Assembly (NCBI GenBank): GCA_965247775.1
Contig: OZ252031.1
Span: forward strand, 992,001-1,056,000
Direction: 5' to 3'
From: G965247775 sp965247775
GTDB taxonomy: Bacteria; Chloroflexota; Dehalococcoidia; Bin125
DNA length: 64,000 bases
Position 1 is the first letter of the stretch. Each line of letters begins with the position of its first letter. The translations under genes and the position numbers were made by a program. Shown piece after piece: positions 41,213 to 53,392 of this stretch. The notes under the pieces were generated by a model that worked only from the letters and a program-made list of their open reading frames with translations, had not been told where the DNA came from and did not search any database.

Positions 41213-41645
41213 AGTGGTGCTGATCACGGCACTGGTGCTGATCCTCTTCTTCATCTTCTTCGTTCGCCCCGCCCGGCAGGTCCAGTCCCGCCGACGTCGC
41301 GACCTCAACGACCTCCGCATCGGCGACGAGGTGCTCACGACCGGGGGGCTCATCGCCACCGTCGTGGCCGTGGAGACGCCGCCTACCGGACCCATGGTGC
41401 TGCGCCTGGAGCTGGGGGAGGGGGTAGTCGTCAAGGCCCGCACCAGCGCCATCGAGGAGCGCCTACGCGCGGCCGGTCAGCCCGCTGATGAGGACGACGT
41501 CCTGCACGACGCCGGCTCGGATGACGCCGGTTCCGATGACAACCGCTCCGATTCGCTCGCAGGGGACACGGACCCGGATGAGGACGACGACCGTGATCTC
41601 GAGGACGACGCCGCCGTCGAAACGCGCCGCGCGGCGGGCCGCTAG
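41205..41645 (+). CDS. yajC: Sec translocon accessory protein YajC
   Basis: Single-pass membrane protein of the SecDF-YajC complex. 146 residues: an N-terminal helix (VVLITALVLILFFIFFVRP), a conserved RIGDEVLTTGGLIATVVAVE domain and a 50-residue Asp/Glu-rich C-terminal extension not seen in short YajC proteins. AAGGAG precedes ATG 41205, and the start overlaps the preceding gene by eight bases. secD and secF follow. Confidence 0.92.
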   Translation: MAEVVLITALVLILFFIFFVRPARQVQSRRRRDLNDLRIGDEVLTTGGLIATVVAVETPPTGPMVLRLELGEGVVVKARTSAIEERLRAAGQPADEDDVLHDAGSDDAGSDDNRSDSLAGDTDPDEDDDRDLEDDAAVETRRAAGR

Positions 41646-41714
41646 CGCCCCCTCGTGCACTCGTCCGGTAGCCGCCTGCGCACACGGCCGGGGTCGCGCG
41701 TGCCGGCCCCTGCC

Positions 41715-41743
41715 GTGACCTCAAGAGACCGCGCCCGTATCAT
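41715..41743 (+). promoter_or_regulatory. Promoter of secD: GTGACC-N17-TATCAT
   Basis: -35 GTGACC at 41715-41720, 17 bases, -10 TATCAT at 41738-41743. The predicted leader of about 30 bases includes GGAGG before the GTG start. It gives secDF its own promoter downstream of yajC. Confidence 0.65.
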
Positions 41744-41781
41744 CATCGAGTCGCGGGGGTCGGCGCCCGTCCTGGAGGCTC

Positions 41782-43515
41782 GTGCGTAGGCGACAGAATC
41801 AACTGGCGCTCCTGCTCATCGTTGCGGTGACGGCGTTCAGCGTCTTCGTCACCTGGCCCGGCAATCCCGACAAATACCTGCCAGACTTCATCCCCTGGCC
41901 CGGCGGCGGCGGCATCAACGTGGGTGGCTTCGATCGCGACGAGTTTCGCCTGGGCCTGGACCTGGCCGGCGGCGTCTCCGTCACCCTCGAGGCCTCCGGC
42001 GCCTCCGTTGGCGTGCGCGCCGGCGAGTCGTTGGAGGAGTTCGCCGCGCGACAGGATGTCTCCGTGGAAACGCTCGTCGCGCTCAACCCCAGCCTGGAGG
42101 ATCTCGACGCCGCCGCGGCGCCCCTGGGCGCGGATTTCCCCACGCTCGTCCTGCCGCTCTCACCCGACATCGACGTGGCCGCCAGCGTGGAGGAGGCCCG
42201 CACCATCATCGAGGACCGTGTCGACGGATTCGGGGTTTCGGAGGCGGAGGTCACCCTCGTGGGCGAAGACCGCATCAACGCCCAGATCCCCGGTGTCACG
42301 GCCCAAGAGGCGGCCGCACTCGTCGGTTCCACCGCCCTGCTCGAGTTCCGGGAAGTCGACCCGGCGCAACCCGCCCCGCCGCAACCCGTGCTGCTGTTCG
42401 ACGTGCGGAACACGCTGGACGACGCGTTCGATCCGATCTTCGGCAACCCGGACTTCGCCGACACGCCGCGCCTGGCCGACACCTTCATCGCCGACCCGGA
42501 GGCCGACGTCATCGTCGCTCCTGCCCCCCGTGGCGGCCTCGCCCGCTGGATTCCCGCCACTGGGCTGCTCGGGGGCGAGGAGGAGCAACTGCGGGGGAAG
42601 TTCCTGATCCCGGACTCGATCAATCGCACCCTGGACTCCAGCGGCCAGGTCGCTCTCGCCTTCCGCTTCGACGACGACGGCGCCGAGATCTTCGAGCAGA
42701 TCACGGGTCGCCTGGTCGCCTCGCAAGCGCCCCTGGGCATCTTCGTCGACGGCAATCTGATCAGTTCCCCGACGGTCAGCGCCGTGATCAGCGACGCCGG
42801 TATCATCACCGGCCTCAGCGACGAGGACGCCCGCACGCTCCGGCGCCAGCTGCGCGCCGGGGCGCTGCCGATCAGCTTCCAGACCATTCAGCAGACGGAG
42901 GTCGCCGCCACGTTGGGCGAGGACTCCGTGGCGGACACCGTCCAAGCCGGCCTCGTGGCCTTCCTCGCCATTGTGATCTTCATGGTCGTCTACTACCGGC
43001 TGCCCGGCCTCCTGGCGGCGCTGGCCCTGTTCGTCTACGCCGCCATGGTCATGGCCACTTTCAAGATGGCGCCGGTCACGCTGACGCTGGCCGGCATCGC
43101 GGGCTTCGTGCTCTCGGTCGGGCTGGCCGTGGACGCCAACATCCTCATCTTCGAGCGCATGAAGGAGGAGTTGCGTTTGGGCCGCAGCCTCCAAGGCGCT
43201 ATCGACGCGGGCTGGCAGCGGGCCTGGCCGGCCATCCGCGATGGCAACGTCTCCACCCTGATCACCGTCGTGATTCTCTGGATCTTCGCCGACGCCCTCA
43301 ACGCCAACCTGATCAAGTCCTTCGCCATCGCGCTGCTGGTGGGCACGATCTTCAGCATGGTCACGGCGATCTTCGTCACCCGGACGTTCCTCAACGCCCT
43401 GATCGGCTTCCGCCTGACCAGCAAGCCCTGGCTCTTCGGCATCCGCGAGATGCCGCCCCTGGAGGACGCGGAGAGCGTTCGCGCCCGCCGCCGCGCGGAA
43501 TCGAGCGGCGACTGA
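41782..43515 (+). CDS. secD: Protein translocase subunit SecD with an inserted LysM-like segment
   Basis: Membrane protein that uses the proton gradient to pull secreted proteins across. 577 residues from GTG 41782 with GGAGG five bases upstream. The first helix (9-24) is followed by FRLGLDLAGGVSVTLEAS. Normal SecD then continues to the P1 domain, seen here as VEEARTIIEDRVDGFGVSE at about 136-153. Between them, at 76-126, lies a LysM-like stretch (GVRAGESLEEFAARQDVSV, VALNPSLED, TLVLP). Five C-terminal helices carry VGLAVDANILIFERMKEE. It overlaps secF at TGATG. Confidence 0.95.
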   Translation: MRRRQNQLALLLIVAVTAFSVFVTWPGNPDKYLPDFIPWPGGGGINVGGFDRDEFRLGLDLAGGVSVTLEASGASVGVRAGESLEEFAARQDVSVETLVALNPSLEDLDAAAAPLGADFPTLVLPLSPDIDVAASVEEARTIIEDRVDGFGVSEAEVTLVGEDRINAQIPGVTAQEAAALVGSTALLEFREVDPAQPAPPQPVLLFDVRNTLDDAFDPIFGNPDFADTPRLADTFIADPEADVIVAPAPRGGLARWIPATGLLGGEEEQLRGKFLIPDSINRTLDSSGQVALAFRFDDDGAEIFEQITGRLVASQAPLGIFVDGNLISSPTVSAVISDAGIITGLSDEDARTLRRQLRAGALPISFQTIQQTEVAATLGEDSVADTVQAGLVAFLAIVIFMVVYYRLPGLLAALALFVYAAMVMATFKMAPVTLTLAGIAGFVLSVGLAVDANILIFERMKEELRLGRSLQGAIDAGWQRAWPAIRDGNVSTLITVVILWIFADALNANLIKSFAIALLVGTIFSMVTAIFVTRTFLNALIGFRLTSKPWLFGIREMPPLEDAESVRARRRAESSGD

Positions 43516-44696
43516 TGATCGACTTCGTCGGCCGGCGGCGCTACTTCGCGGTCTTCTCCTTGCTCTTCCTGATCCCCTGCCTGGTCGCTCTCGCTATCTG
43601 GCAGCTCAACCCCGGTATCGACTTCGACGGCGGCCTCGAACTGGAGGTGCGCTTCCTCGCCGAGACCGAGCCCGCGCCCGTCCTCGACGCCCTGGCCGCG
43701 GCCGGCTTCGAGGACGCCAGCGTCACCCCCACCGATGACGGCACCTTCCTCGTCGCGCGGGACATTCCGGAGGCCGACCGCGGCCTGCCCGTCCAAGACG
43801 CCCTCGCCGCCGCTCTGGAGGAGGGCATCGGCCCGGTGCAGACGGTGGATTCCACCCTCAGCGACGAGGCCGTGGAACTCGATCTCTGGTTCCCCGCCGA
43901 CGTCAGTCAGGATGAGGTGCGGGATGCGGCCCGCAGCATTGACGCCCCGGACGCCCGCATCCAGGCCACGGGGGAGTCGTCTTTCAAGATCCGCGCCGAG
44001 GAGCCTTCGGACAGCAACCTGGACCGGCTGCGGGCGGACCTCGAGACCGCCCTGGAGGAGGAGATCGGCCCCTTCTTCGTGCTCTCCTCGGCGGGGGTCT
44101 CCGGCATCCTCAGCGCCGAGATCGCGCAGGACGCGAGCATCGCGCTGGTCATCGCCGCGGTGGCCATCCTGATTTACATCAGTCTGGCGTTTCGTCGCCT
44201 GCCCAACCCGGCGCTCTACGGCGCGGCCGCCATTGTCGCCCTGCTGCACGACATCACCATTGTCGTGGGCGCCTTCTCCATCTTCGGCCAGGTCTTCGAC
44301 ACGGAGATCAACGCCATGTTCGTCACGGCGCTGCTGGCTATCATTGGCTACTCCGTGAACGACACCATCGTTATCTTTGATCGCATCCGCGAGAACCGGC
44401 TGGGCAATCCCCGCGAGCCCTTCCGCGCCAGCGTCAACGCCGCTGTCACCCAGTCGCTGGGCCGGTCGCTCAACACCTCGCTGACGCTGATCTTCGCCCT
44501 GGTGGCGCTCTTCGTGATCGGCGGCGTGACGGTGCGGCCGTTCGTGCTGGTGCTGCTCATCGGCGCGATCTCGGGCACCTACTCCTCGATCGGCGTCGCC
44601 TCACAGATCCTCGTGCTCTGGCACGAGCACTCTATCCACCGCCTCCTCCGCCTCGACCGGGGGGCGCCCGAGCGCCGCGCCCGCGCCTCCGCCTGA
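43515..44696 (+). CDS. secF: Protein translocase subunit SecF with doubled P1-like domain
   Basis: Partner of SecD. 393 residues, about 90 longer than typical SecF. After the first helix and NPGIDFDGGLELEV there are two similar units at about 50-112 and 130-192, each with a helix (VLDALAAAG / VRDAARSID), a strand (GTFLVARD / SSFKIRAE) and a helix ending EEGIGP / EEEIGP. The membrane domain has LHDITIVVGAFSIF, IIGYSVNDTIVIFDRIREN and a C-terminal helix pair. The usual secDF order and overlap support the call. Confidence 0.94.
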   Translation: MIDFVGRRRYFAVFSLLFLIPCLVALAIWQLNPGIDFDGGLELEVRFLAETEPAPVLDALAAAGFEDASVTPTDDGTFLVARDIPEADRGLPVQDALAAALEEGIGPVQTVDSTLSDEAVELDLWFPADVSQDEVRDAARSIDAPDARIQATGESSFKIRAEEPSDSNLDRLRADLETALEEEIGPFFVLSSAGVSGILSAEIAQDASIALVIAAVAILIYISLAFRRLPNPALYGAAAIVALLHDITIVVGAFSIFGQVFDTEINAMFVTALLAIIGYSVNDTIVIFDRIRENRLGNPREPFRASVNAAVTQSLGRSLNTSLTLIFALVALFVIGGVTVRPFVLVLLIGAISGTYSSIGVASQILVLWHEHSIHRLLRLDRGAPERRARASA

Positions 44697-44712
44697 GCGA
44701 CCTCTCGCGTCC

Positions 44713-45175
44713 TTACCCCTCCTTCGCCCCCTCCGCCGCCTCCAGCCCCACAATCGCCAGCGCCTGCAGGGTCACGCTGGATCCAGATCCCGGCGAAGTC
44801 GTCCCCGGCCGTCGCCCGCAGCGCCGGTTCCAACTCCAGCCGGCCCAGTTCCTCTTGCACCTGGAACTGCGCCAGCGCGTCCTCCAGGGAGATCCCCACT
44901 GCGTCGGCGTAGAGACGCGCGTTGGTGAGGAGCGCCTCTTCACCGCTCACCCGCTCCGCGGACGCCAGCTCCTCGTCGTCGACGGCCGGCGACTGCCTAC
45001 TGCTCTCGGACTCCTCGGTCGTGTTGTCGAGGGTCGCGGACGCGGATTGCCCGTCCGTGCCGGCTTGGGGCGTGACCGCGGGCTGGTCGGCGCCGCCGGT
45101 ACCACATCCCGCCAGGATCACCCCGGCGATCAGCGCGGGCGCGAGCGGGGCGAGTGGCCGGCGTGCGTGGGACCG

Positions 45176-45194
<19 letters not shown>
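44713..45194 (-). pseudogene. Degenerate lipoprotein gene with at least one frameshift
   Basis: A start ATG at 45194 with GGGAGG at proper spacing begins MFRFIVTV, but the frame then loses the signal peptide. In the next frame a lipoprotein signal (APALIAGVILAGCG) and an acidic linker follow, then a helical region with LYADAVGISLEDAL and a GDDFAGIWIQ strand like the pro-regions found before secreted proteases. After that the sequence turns into low-complexity Gly codons. A short continuation in another frame ends at TAA 44713. One frameshift in the signal and probably a second near 44765 would explain this. Assembly errors are the alternative. The 5' end is overlapped by the extended selB. 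Confidence 0.5.
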
Positions 45195-47164
<1,970 letters not shown>

Positions 47165-47170
47165 GCGGCG

Positions 47171-47176
47171 AGCATA
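47171..47176 (-). promoter_or_regulatory. -10 hexamer TATGCT, six bases before the selB ATG
   Basis: TATGCT (47176-47171), six bases, then ATG 47164, with no ribosome site between. This suggests a leaderless selB transcript. Confidence 0.45.
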
Positions 47177-47209
47177 GCGAGGGGTAGGGAAGGGGCCGTG
47201 CCGGCGGCG

Positions 47210-47413
47210 CTACTCGACGAACTCGGCGTCGAGCCAGCCCTCGTTCGGGGCGTCGTGCGCGTGCAGCCAGAGGCGGCCGTCGCGGTCGGTGAGGCTGAAG
47301 CCGCTGAGGTCGACGCTGGAGCCGTCGGCGAGGCAGGCGACGACGTTGTCGTCGAGGGTGGGGGCGGAGCGGAGGTTGAGGCAGGGTGTCGCGCGGAGGG
47401 TGGCGGTGTTCCT
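47210..47413 (-). pseudogene. SH3b-domain remnant without a start codon
   Basis: An open minus-strand frame ending at TAG 47212-47210 reads as one bacterial SH3 domain: ATPCLNLRSAPTLDDNVVAC, then LADGSSVDL, a tryptophan strand and NEGWLDAEFVE at the end. Such domains occur in secreted wall-associated proteins. A TGA lies eight codons before the domain, and there is no ATG, GTG or TTG in between, so the 5' part with the signal is missing. The rest of the gap (47177-47497) holds no other recognisable gene. Confidence 0.55.
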
Positions 47414-47497
47414 GCGCCGCTGAATCGCGTGCGGTCAAGAGATTGGGGCTGGCGAAGGGCGGCAGATGCCTTGGGCCGCCGCCGGCGGGCCCACTGC

Positions 47498-47503
47498 TAG
47501 CAT
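47498..47503 (+). promoter_or_regulatory. -10 hexamer TAGCAT, six bases before the deacetylase ATG
   Basis: TAGCAT at 47498-47503, six bases, then ATG 47510. No Shine-Dalgarno precedes the ATG. Probable leaderless start. Confidence 0.45.
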
Positions 47504-47509
47504 CCGCGC

Positions 47510-48565
47510 ATGCCCGACCGCGCTGTGGGCCTCCTGCGCGACCCCCGCTTCCGTCTGCACGACCCCGGCGCGCAGCACCCGGAAAGCCCCCGCCGCCTCG
47601 CCGCCATCGAGGACCTGCTGGACGAGGCCGGGCTGAGCGAGCGCCTGGTTTCGATCGAAGCCGAGCCCGTCGACGGGGCGACGCTGCGCCTCGTGCACAG
47701 TGAGGCACTGCTCGACGTCCTCGGGCAGGCCGAGGCGGCCGCCTGCAAGGGCCCCGTCTCGTTGGACATGGACACGCACGTCTCGGAGCACTCCGTCGCG
47801 GCCGCGCGCCTTGCCGCCGGCGGCGTCTGCGCGGCGGCCGCGCGCGTCGCCCGCGGCGACCTCGCCGCCGCCTTCTGCCTCCCCCGTCCCCCCGGCCACC
47901 ACGCCACGTCCGATCGCCCGATGGGCTTCTGCCTGATCAACAACGTCGCCGCCGCCGCCGCGCACGTGCGCGCGCAGGGGCTGGCCTCGCGCGTCGCCGT
48001 CGTCGACTTCGACGTCCACCACGGCAACGGCACGCAAGACATCTTCTATCGCGAGGCCGGCGTCCTCTATCTGAGCGCCCACCAATTCCCCTTCTACCCC
48101 AGCAGCGGCAGCCTGGAGGAGACCGGCGAGGGGGCGGGGCGCGGCGCAACCTGCAACCTGCCCCTCCCCGCCGGCTGCGGCGACGCCGAGTACCGCCGCT
48201 GCTTCGATGAGGTGATCGTCCCCCTGCTGCGGCGGTTCAAGCCGGAGTTGATATTGGTCTCTGCCGGCTTCGACGCCCACTGGCGCGATCCCCTCGCCCT
48301 ACAGATCCTCAGCGGCGACGGCTACCGCGCCATCGCCGAGCGGCTCGCCGCCGCCGCCGCCGACCTCGGCGCCGGGACGGTCTACGTGCTCGAAGGCGGC
48401 TACGACCTGGAGGCGCTGTCCTGGTCGGTGCGCCACTGCGTCGACGTGCTGCTCGGCAATCCACCCGTCGCCGACCCGGTTGGTCCCGCGCCGGCGCAGG
48501 CCGCCCCGGACGTCGAGCCGCTCATCGCCGCGGCGTGCCGCATCCACTCGCTGGGAAGCGCCTGA
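47510..48565 (+). CDS. HDAC-like (class II) deacetylase
   Basis: Zinc-dependent amidohydrolase of the histone deacetylase/acetoin-utilisation/acetylpolyamine amidohydrolase superfamily, 351 residues. Motifs are HPESPRRLAAIEDLL, LPRPPGHHATSDRPMGFCL (catalytic His pair), DFDVHHGNGTQDIFY (zinc Asp and His), SAGFDAHWRDPL (second zinc Asp) and LEGGYDLEALS. Bacterial members act on small acetylated amines or lysines, and the substrate here is unknown. It has a leaderless-type start and is followed after 36 bases by the quinone oxidoreductase. Confidence 0.93.
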   Translation: MPDRAVGLLRDPRFRLHDPGAQHPESPRRLAAIEDLLDEAGLSERLVSIEAEPVDGATLRLVHSEALLDVLGQAEAAACKGPVSLDMDTHVSEHSVAAARLAAGGVCAAAARVARGDLAAAFCLPRPPGHHATSDRPMGFCLINNVAAAAAHVRAQGLASRVAVVDFDVHHGNGTQDIFYREAGVLYLSAHQFPFYPSSGSLEETGEGAGRGATCNLPLPAGCGDAEYRRCFDEVIVPLLRRFKPELILVSAGFDAHWRDPLALQILSGDGYRAIAERLAAAAADLGAGTVYVLEGGYDLEALSWSVRHCVDVLLGNPPVADPVGPAPAQAAPDVEPLIAAACRIHSLGSA

Positions 48566-48601
48566 CAGGCCGGCAGGGAGTCCACAGATGGAGGTCCCAG
48601 G

Positions 48602-49591
48602 ATGAAAGCGATCGTCGTCGAGCAGCCCGGCGGCGCGGACCAGCTCCGCCTCGCGGACGTACCCGATCCCGTCCCCGGCGAGGCGGAGCTGCTGATCAAG
48701 GTCCACGCCACCGCTTTGAACCGTGCCGACGTGAGCCAACGCGAGGGCAACTACCCGCCCGCGCCGGGCGCCACGGACATCCTGGGCCTGGAACTGGCGG
48801 GCGAGGTCGTGGAGGCTGGGTCCGGGACGAGCGGCTTCCAGCCGGGCGACCGTGTCTACGGCCTCAGCGGCGGCGGTGGCTACGCGGAGTTCGCCACCCT
48901 CCCCACCGAGCTGGCCATGCCCCTCCCCGACGCCTGGGACTACCAAACCGGCGCCTCGATCCCGGAGGTCTTCTTCACCGCCAGCACGGCCATCCGCACG
49001 CTCGGCCGCCTTCAGCCGGGCGAGCGCGCCCTGATCCACGGCGGCGGCAGCGGCGTCGGCATCGCGGCCATCCAGATCGCGCGGCTCGTGGGCGGCGAAG
49101 CCTGGATCACGGCGGGCTCCGACGAGAAGTGCGAGGCCGCGCGCGAGATCGGCGCGGGCCTCAGCATCAACTACAAGCGGCAGGACTTCATCGAGGAGGT
49201 CCGCACCGCCTCCGGGGGAGAGGGCGTGGACGTCATCCTCGACGTCGTGGGCGCGGCCTACCTGGCGCGCAATCTGGAGGCGCTGGCCCGCGATGGCCGC
49301 CTGGTGCAGGTCGGCCTGCTTGCCGGCGCCAAGACGGAGATCAACCTGGGCACGCTGATGCGCAAGCGCCTGCAATTGCTCGGCACCACGATGCGCCACC
49401 GCCCCCTGGCCGACCGCGTCGCGATCACGCGCGACTACCAGGAGCGCCTGGAGCCGACGCTGCTCGCGGGTGAGATGCGGCCGGTCATCGACCGTGTCTT
49501 TCCGTTGCGCGAGGCCGCTGAGGCGCATCGCTACATGGAGGCGGACCGCAACTTCGGCAAGATCGTGCTGGACGTCGCCGGTGGGGTGTGA
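48602..49591 (+). CDS. NAD(P)H quinone oxidoreductase (zinc-free MDR, PIG3-like)
   Basis: Medium-chain reductase of 329 residues without the zinc-lobe cysteines, as in quinone oxidoreductases of the PIG3/TIGR02824 group. Motifs are ATALNRADVSQREGNYPPA, the nucleotide-binding LIHGGGSGVGIAAIQIA and GGEGVDVILDVVG. ATG 48602 has GGAGG eight bases upstream. It probably forms a unit with the HDAC-like gene. The physiological substrate is not evident. Confidence 0.92.
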   Translation: MKAIVVEQPGGADQLRLADVPDPVPGEAELLIKVHATALNRADVSQREGNYPPAPGATDILGLELAGEVVEAGSGTSGFQPGDRVYGLSGGGGYAEFATLPTELAMPLPDAWDYQTGASIPEVFFTASTAIRTLGRLQPGERALIHGGGSGVGIAAIQIARLVGGEAWITAGSDEKCEAAREIGAGLSINYKRQDFIEEVRTASGGEGVDVILDVVGAAYLARNLEALARDGRLVQVGLLAGAKTEINLGTLMRKRLQLLGTTMRHRPLADRVAITRDYQERLEPTLLAGEMRPVIDRVFPLREAAEAHRYMEADRNFGKIVLDVAGGV

Positions 49592-49749
49592 GGTGGGTGG
49601 GGAGAGGACTAGGCGCTCGATTGTGGGCGGGGGTGGTGCCGCTGACCCTCACCCCGGCGAGCCGCCGCGTGATGGCTACGACCCGAATGCGTCTCGGGCC
49701 GTGCGCACCAAGCGTGCGATCGAAGTAAGCGGGGCACTGACGCTGGTTG

Positions 49750-49955
49750 ACTGACGACATTCAGGAAGCGACTCGTCACGTCCTCCGCCACCAGCACGGC
49801 CACGTGGTCGTACTGGGGGTAGCGTCGGCGCTCAAGGTTCCAATACTCGATCGTCCGGATGATGTGGGACTCGTCCGTCGCACCCGGACCTCGACTTCGT
49901 AGCGGGTGGATCCTTCTGGGTCGGATAGCAGCAGGTCCAACCGTCCTGCGCCGTC
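49750..49955 (-). pseudogene. Fragment of a nuclease-like conserved protein, frameshifted
   Basis: On the minus strand one frame reads RLDLLLSDPEGSTRYEVEV, and after a one-base shift near 49890 another reads ATDESHIIRTIEYWNLERRR, YPQYDHVAVLVAEDVTSRFL and NVVS. This is the start of a conserved family that I recall as restriction-endonuclease-like proteins of unknown role, broken by a frameshift and ending abruptly at about 49750. The 5' end joins the flavin-oxidase gene at about 49955. From 49592 to 49749 I see no gene. Confidence 0.5.
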
Positions 49956-50191
49956 CCCGCCTCCAGCACCCGCGCGGTTCCCTCGACCGTCTCGCCCGCG
50001 ATGCGCACCGACACGCGCGGCTCCGCGATCAGATTGCGCACCCAGTGCGACCGCTCGCGCTCGCCGGCCGCCATGGAGATCGTGCCAGCTTCCAACGCGA
50101 ACCAGATCTCGATCTCGCGCGGCAGCCCCGAGGTACGGCCGGTCGTTGTGAGGTAGCCGTACTCCTCCGGCGCCAGCGCCGGGTCGATCAC
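49832..50191 (-). pseudogene. Truncated pyridoxamine-oxidase-like flavin protein fused to foreign sequence
   Basis: Starting at GTG 50191, one base after the hemW stop, the first 80 or so residues look like a PNPOx/F420-type split-barrel protein: APEEYGYLTTTGRTSGLPRE, HWVRNLIAEPRVSVRI, ARVLEAG. Relatives have another 50 residues forming the last strands and helix. Here the frame instead runs out of phase into the nuclease-like fragment from about 49955 and ends at 49832. It is probably non-functional unless the chimera folds. Confidence 0.55.
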
Positions 50192-50192
50192 G

Positions 50193-51383
50193 TCAGACCA
50201 GCTCCGGGGCGACGAGCCGCACGAAAACCTCGTTGGCGAGGCGGCGGCCGCGCGTCGTCAGGCGCAAGCGTTGCTCCCGACGCTCCAGCAGGCCCTCCTC
50301 CCGCCCCCACGACAGCCCCGCCTCCAGCGACGCCCACGCTTCCCCGTACCGATCCCGCATCGCCGCTTCATTGACGCCGACGTTGAGGCGCAGCCCCAGC
50401 GTCGCCGCGTCCAGCGCCGCCGTGCGGGCGCTCACCTCCTCGCGCGAGACGACGGCGCCCGAGGGCAGGCCGTGCGCGCCCTCGCCCGACGCCAGCGCCG
50501 TCTGGTAGCGCGCCGGGCTGCGCTCCACGGCGTAGCGCACCCCGTCGACGAAGCCGTGCGCGCCGGGCCCCACTCCCAGGTACTCCCCCTGCCGCCAGTA
50601 GACCAGGTTGTGCCGGCAGGCCCGGCCCGGCCGGGCCCAATTGCTGATCTCGTACTGCTTGTAGGCCGCCGCCGCCAGCCGCTCCTCCGTCCACTCCGAC
50701 AACGCCGCCACCACGTCCGGGTCCGCCTCCGCCACCGACCCCGCCGCCACCCGCTGCGCCAGCGGCGTCCCCTCTTCCACCATCAGTCCGTAGCAGGAGA
50801 GGTGGTCCGGGCCCCACTTCAGCACTCCCTCCAGCGTGCGGCGCCACGTCGCCAGGGATTGTCCCGGCAGCCCGAAGATCAGGTCGCAATTGACGTTGTC
50901 GAAGCCGGCCGCCCGCGCCGTTGCGAACGCCTCGTGCGCTCGTTCGGCGTCGTGCAGGCGGTCCAGGAAGCGCAGCTCCGCTGGGTCCAGCGATTGCACC
51001 CCCATCGACAGCCGGTTCACTCCTGCCGCCCGGTAGGCCGCCAGACGCTCCGCTCGCACCGACTCCGGATTCGCCTCCAGCGTCACCTCGGCCTCGGGCG
51101 CCAGCGCGTACTCGGCGCGGACGGCGTCGAGGATGCGGGCCACCTGCTCGCCCTCCAGCAGGCTGGGCGTGCCCCCGCCGATGAACACCGTGGGCACGGG
51201 CCGCCTCGCCACCGCCGGGGCCCAGGCGCGCAGCTCCGCCAGTAGCGCCGATTCCCAGGCCGGCACCGCCTCCTCCATCCCCGCATAGGAATTGAAGTCG
51301 CAGTAGGCGCACTTGACCGTGCAGAAGGGCACGTGCAGGTAGAGGCTGACGGGAGGGCCGGAGGAGTCGGAAGCGGCGTTCAC
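50193..51383 (-). CDS. hemW: Radical SAM heme chaperone HemW
   Basis: Heme-binding radical SAM protein, often misannotated as coproporphyrinogen oxidase. 396 residues from GTG 51383. The cluster motif is HVPFCTVKCAYCDFNSY (CxxxCxxC), followed by FIGGGTPSLL, MGVQSLDPAELRFLDR and the heme-binding motif RHNLVYWRQGEYLGVGPGAH (HNxxYW), which separates HemW from HemN. The GTG has no ribosome site but has TACACT six bases upstream. aspS is divergent. Confidence 0.95.
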   Translation of the reverse strand: MNAASDSSGPPVSLYLHVPFCTVKCAYCDFNSYAGMEEAVPAWESALLAELRAWAPAVARRPVPTVFIGGGTPSLLEGEQVARILDAVRAEYALAPEAEVTLEANPESVRAERLAAYRAAGVNRLSMGVQSLDPAELRFLDRLHDAERAHEAFATARAAGFDNVNCDLIFGLPGQSLATWRRTLEGVLKWGPDHLSCYGLMVEEGTPLAQRVAAGSVAEADPDVVAALSEWTEERLAAAAYKQYEISNWARPGRACRHNLVYWRQGEYLGVGPGAHGFVDGVRYAVERSPARYQTALASGEGAHGLPSGAVVSREEVSARTAALDAATLGLRLNVGVNEAAMRDRYGEAWASLEAGLSWGREEGLLERREQRLRLTTRGRRLANEVFVRLVAPELV

Positions 51384-51389
51384 GCGTCG

Positions 51390-51395
51390 AGTGTA
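51390..51395 (-). promoter_or_regulatory. -10 hexamer TACACT, six bases before the hemW GTG
   Basis: TACACT (51395-51390), six bases, then GTG 51383, without a Shine-Dalgarno. It lies within 110 bases of the divergent aspS, whose own weak promoter may be TTGATC-N17-CACAGT at 51424-51452. Confidence 0.45.
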
Positions 51396-51500
51396 TCCGT
51401 CAGCGGGGAGGAACCTGCAGCGATTGATCGCGATCCGGCCCCGTGGCACAGTGAATCGACCCCACACAGCGCGGGCCCCCGCGCCACGAGGAGCGATGGC

Positions 51501-53291
<1,791 letters not shown>

Positions 53292-53338
53292 TCCGCCCCG
53301 AAACTCCAAACTTGGTCGCCGAAATCGCCCCGTGGCAA

Positions 53339-53364
53339 TGGTACCCTGCCCGCATCAGGCAGGG
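53339..53364 (+). promoter_or_regulatory. Extended -10 and overlapping stem-loop before the peptide-binding protein
   Basis: TGGTACCCT at 53339-53347 fits an extended -10 element. Overlapping it, CCCTGCC (53344-53350) pairs with GGCAGGG (53358-53364) around a 7-base loop. The dyad could be an operator, or an end signal for aspS, whose stop is about 50 bases upstream. Confidence 0.4.
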
Positions 53365-53392
53365 GGATCGGCGGGTTGAGCGAGGATCCGGA

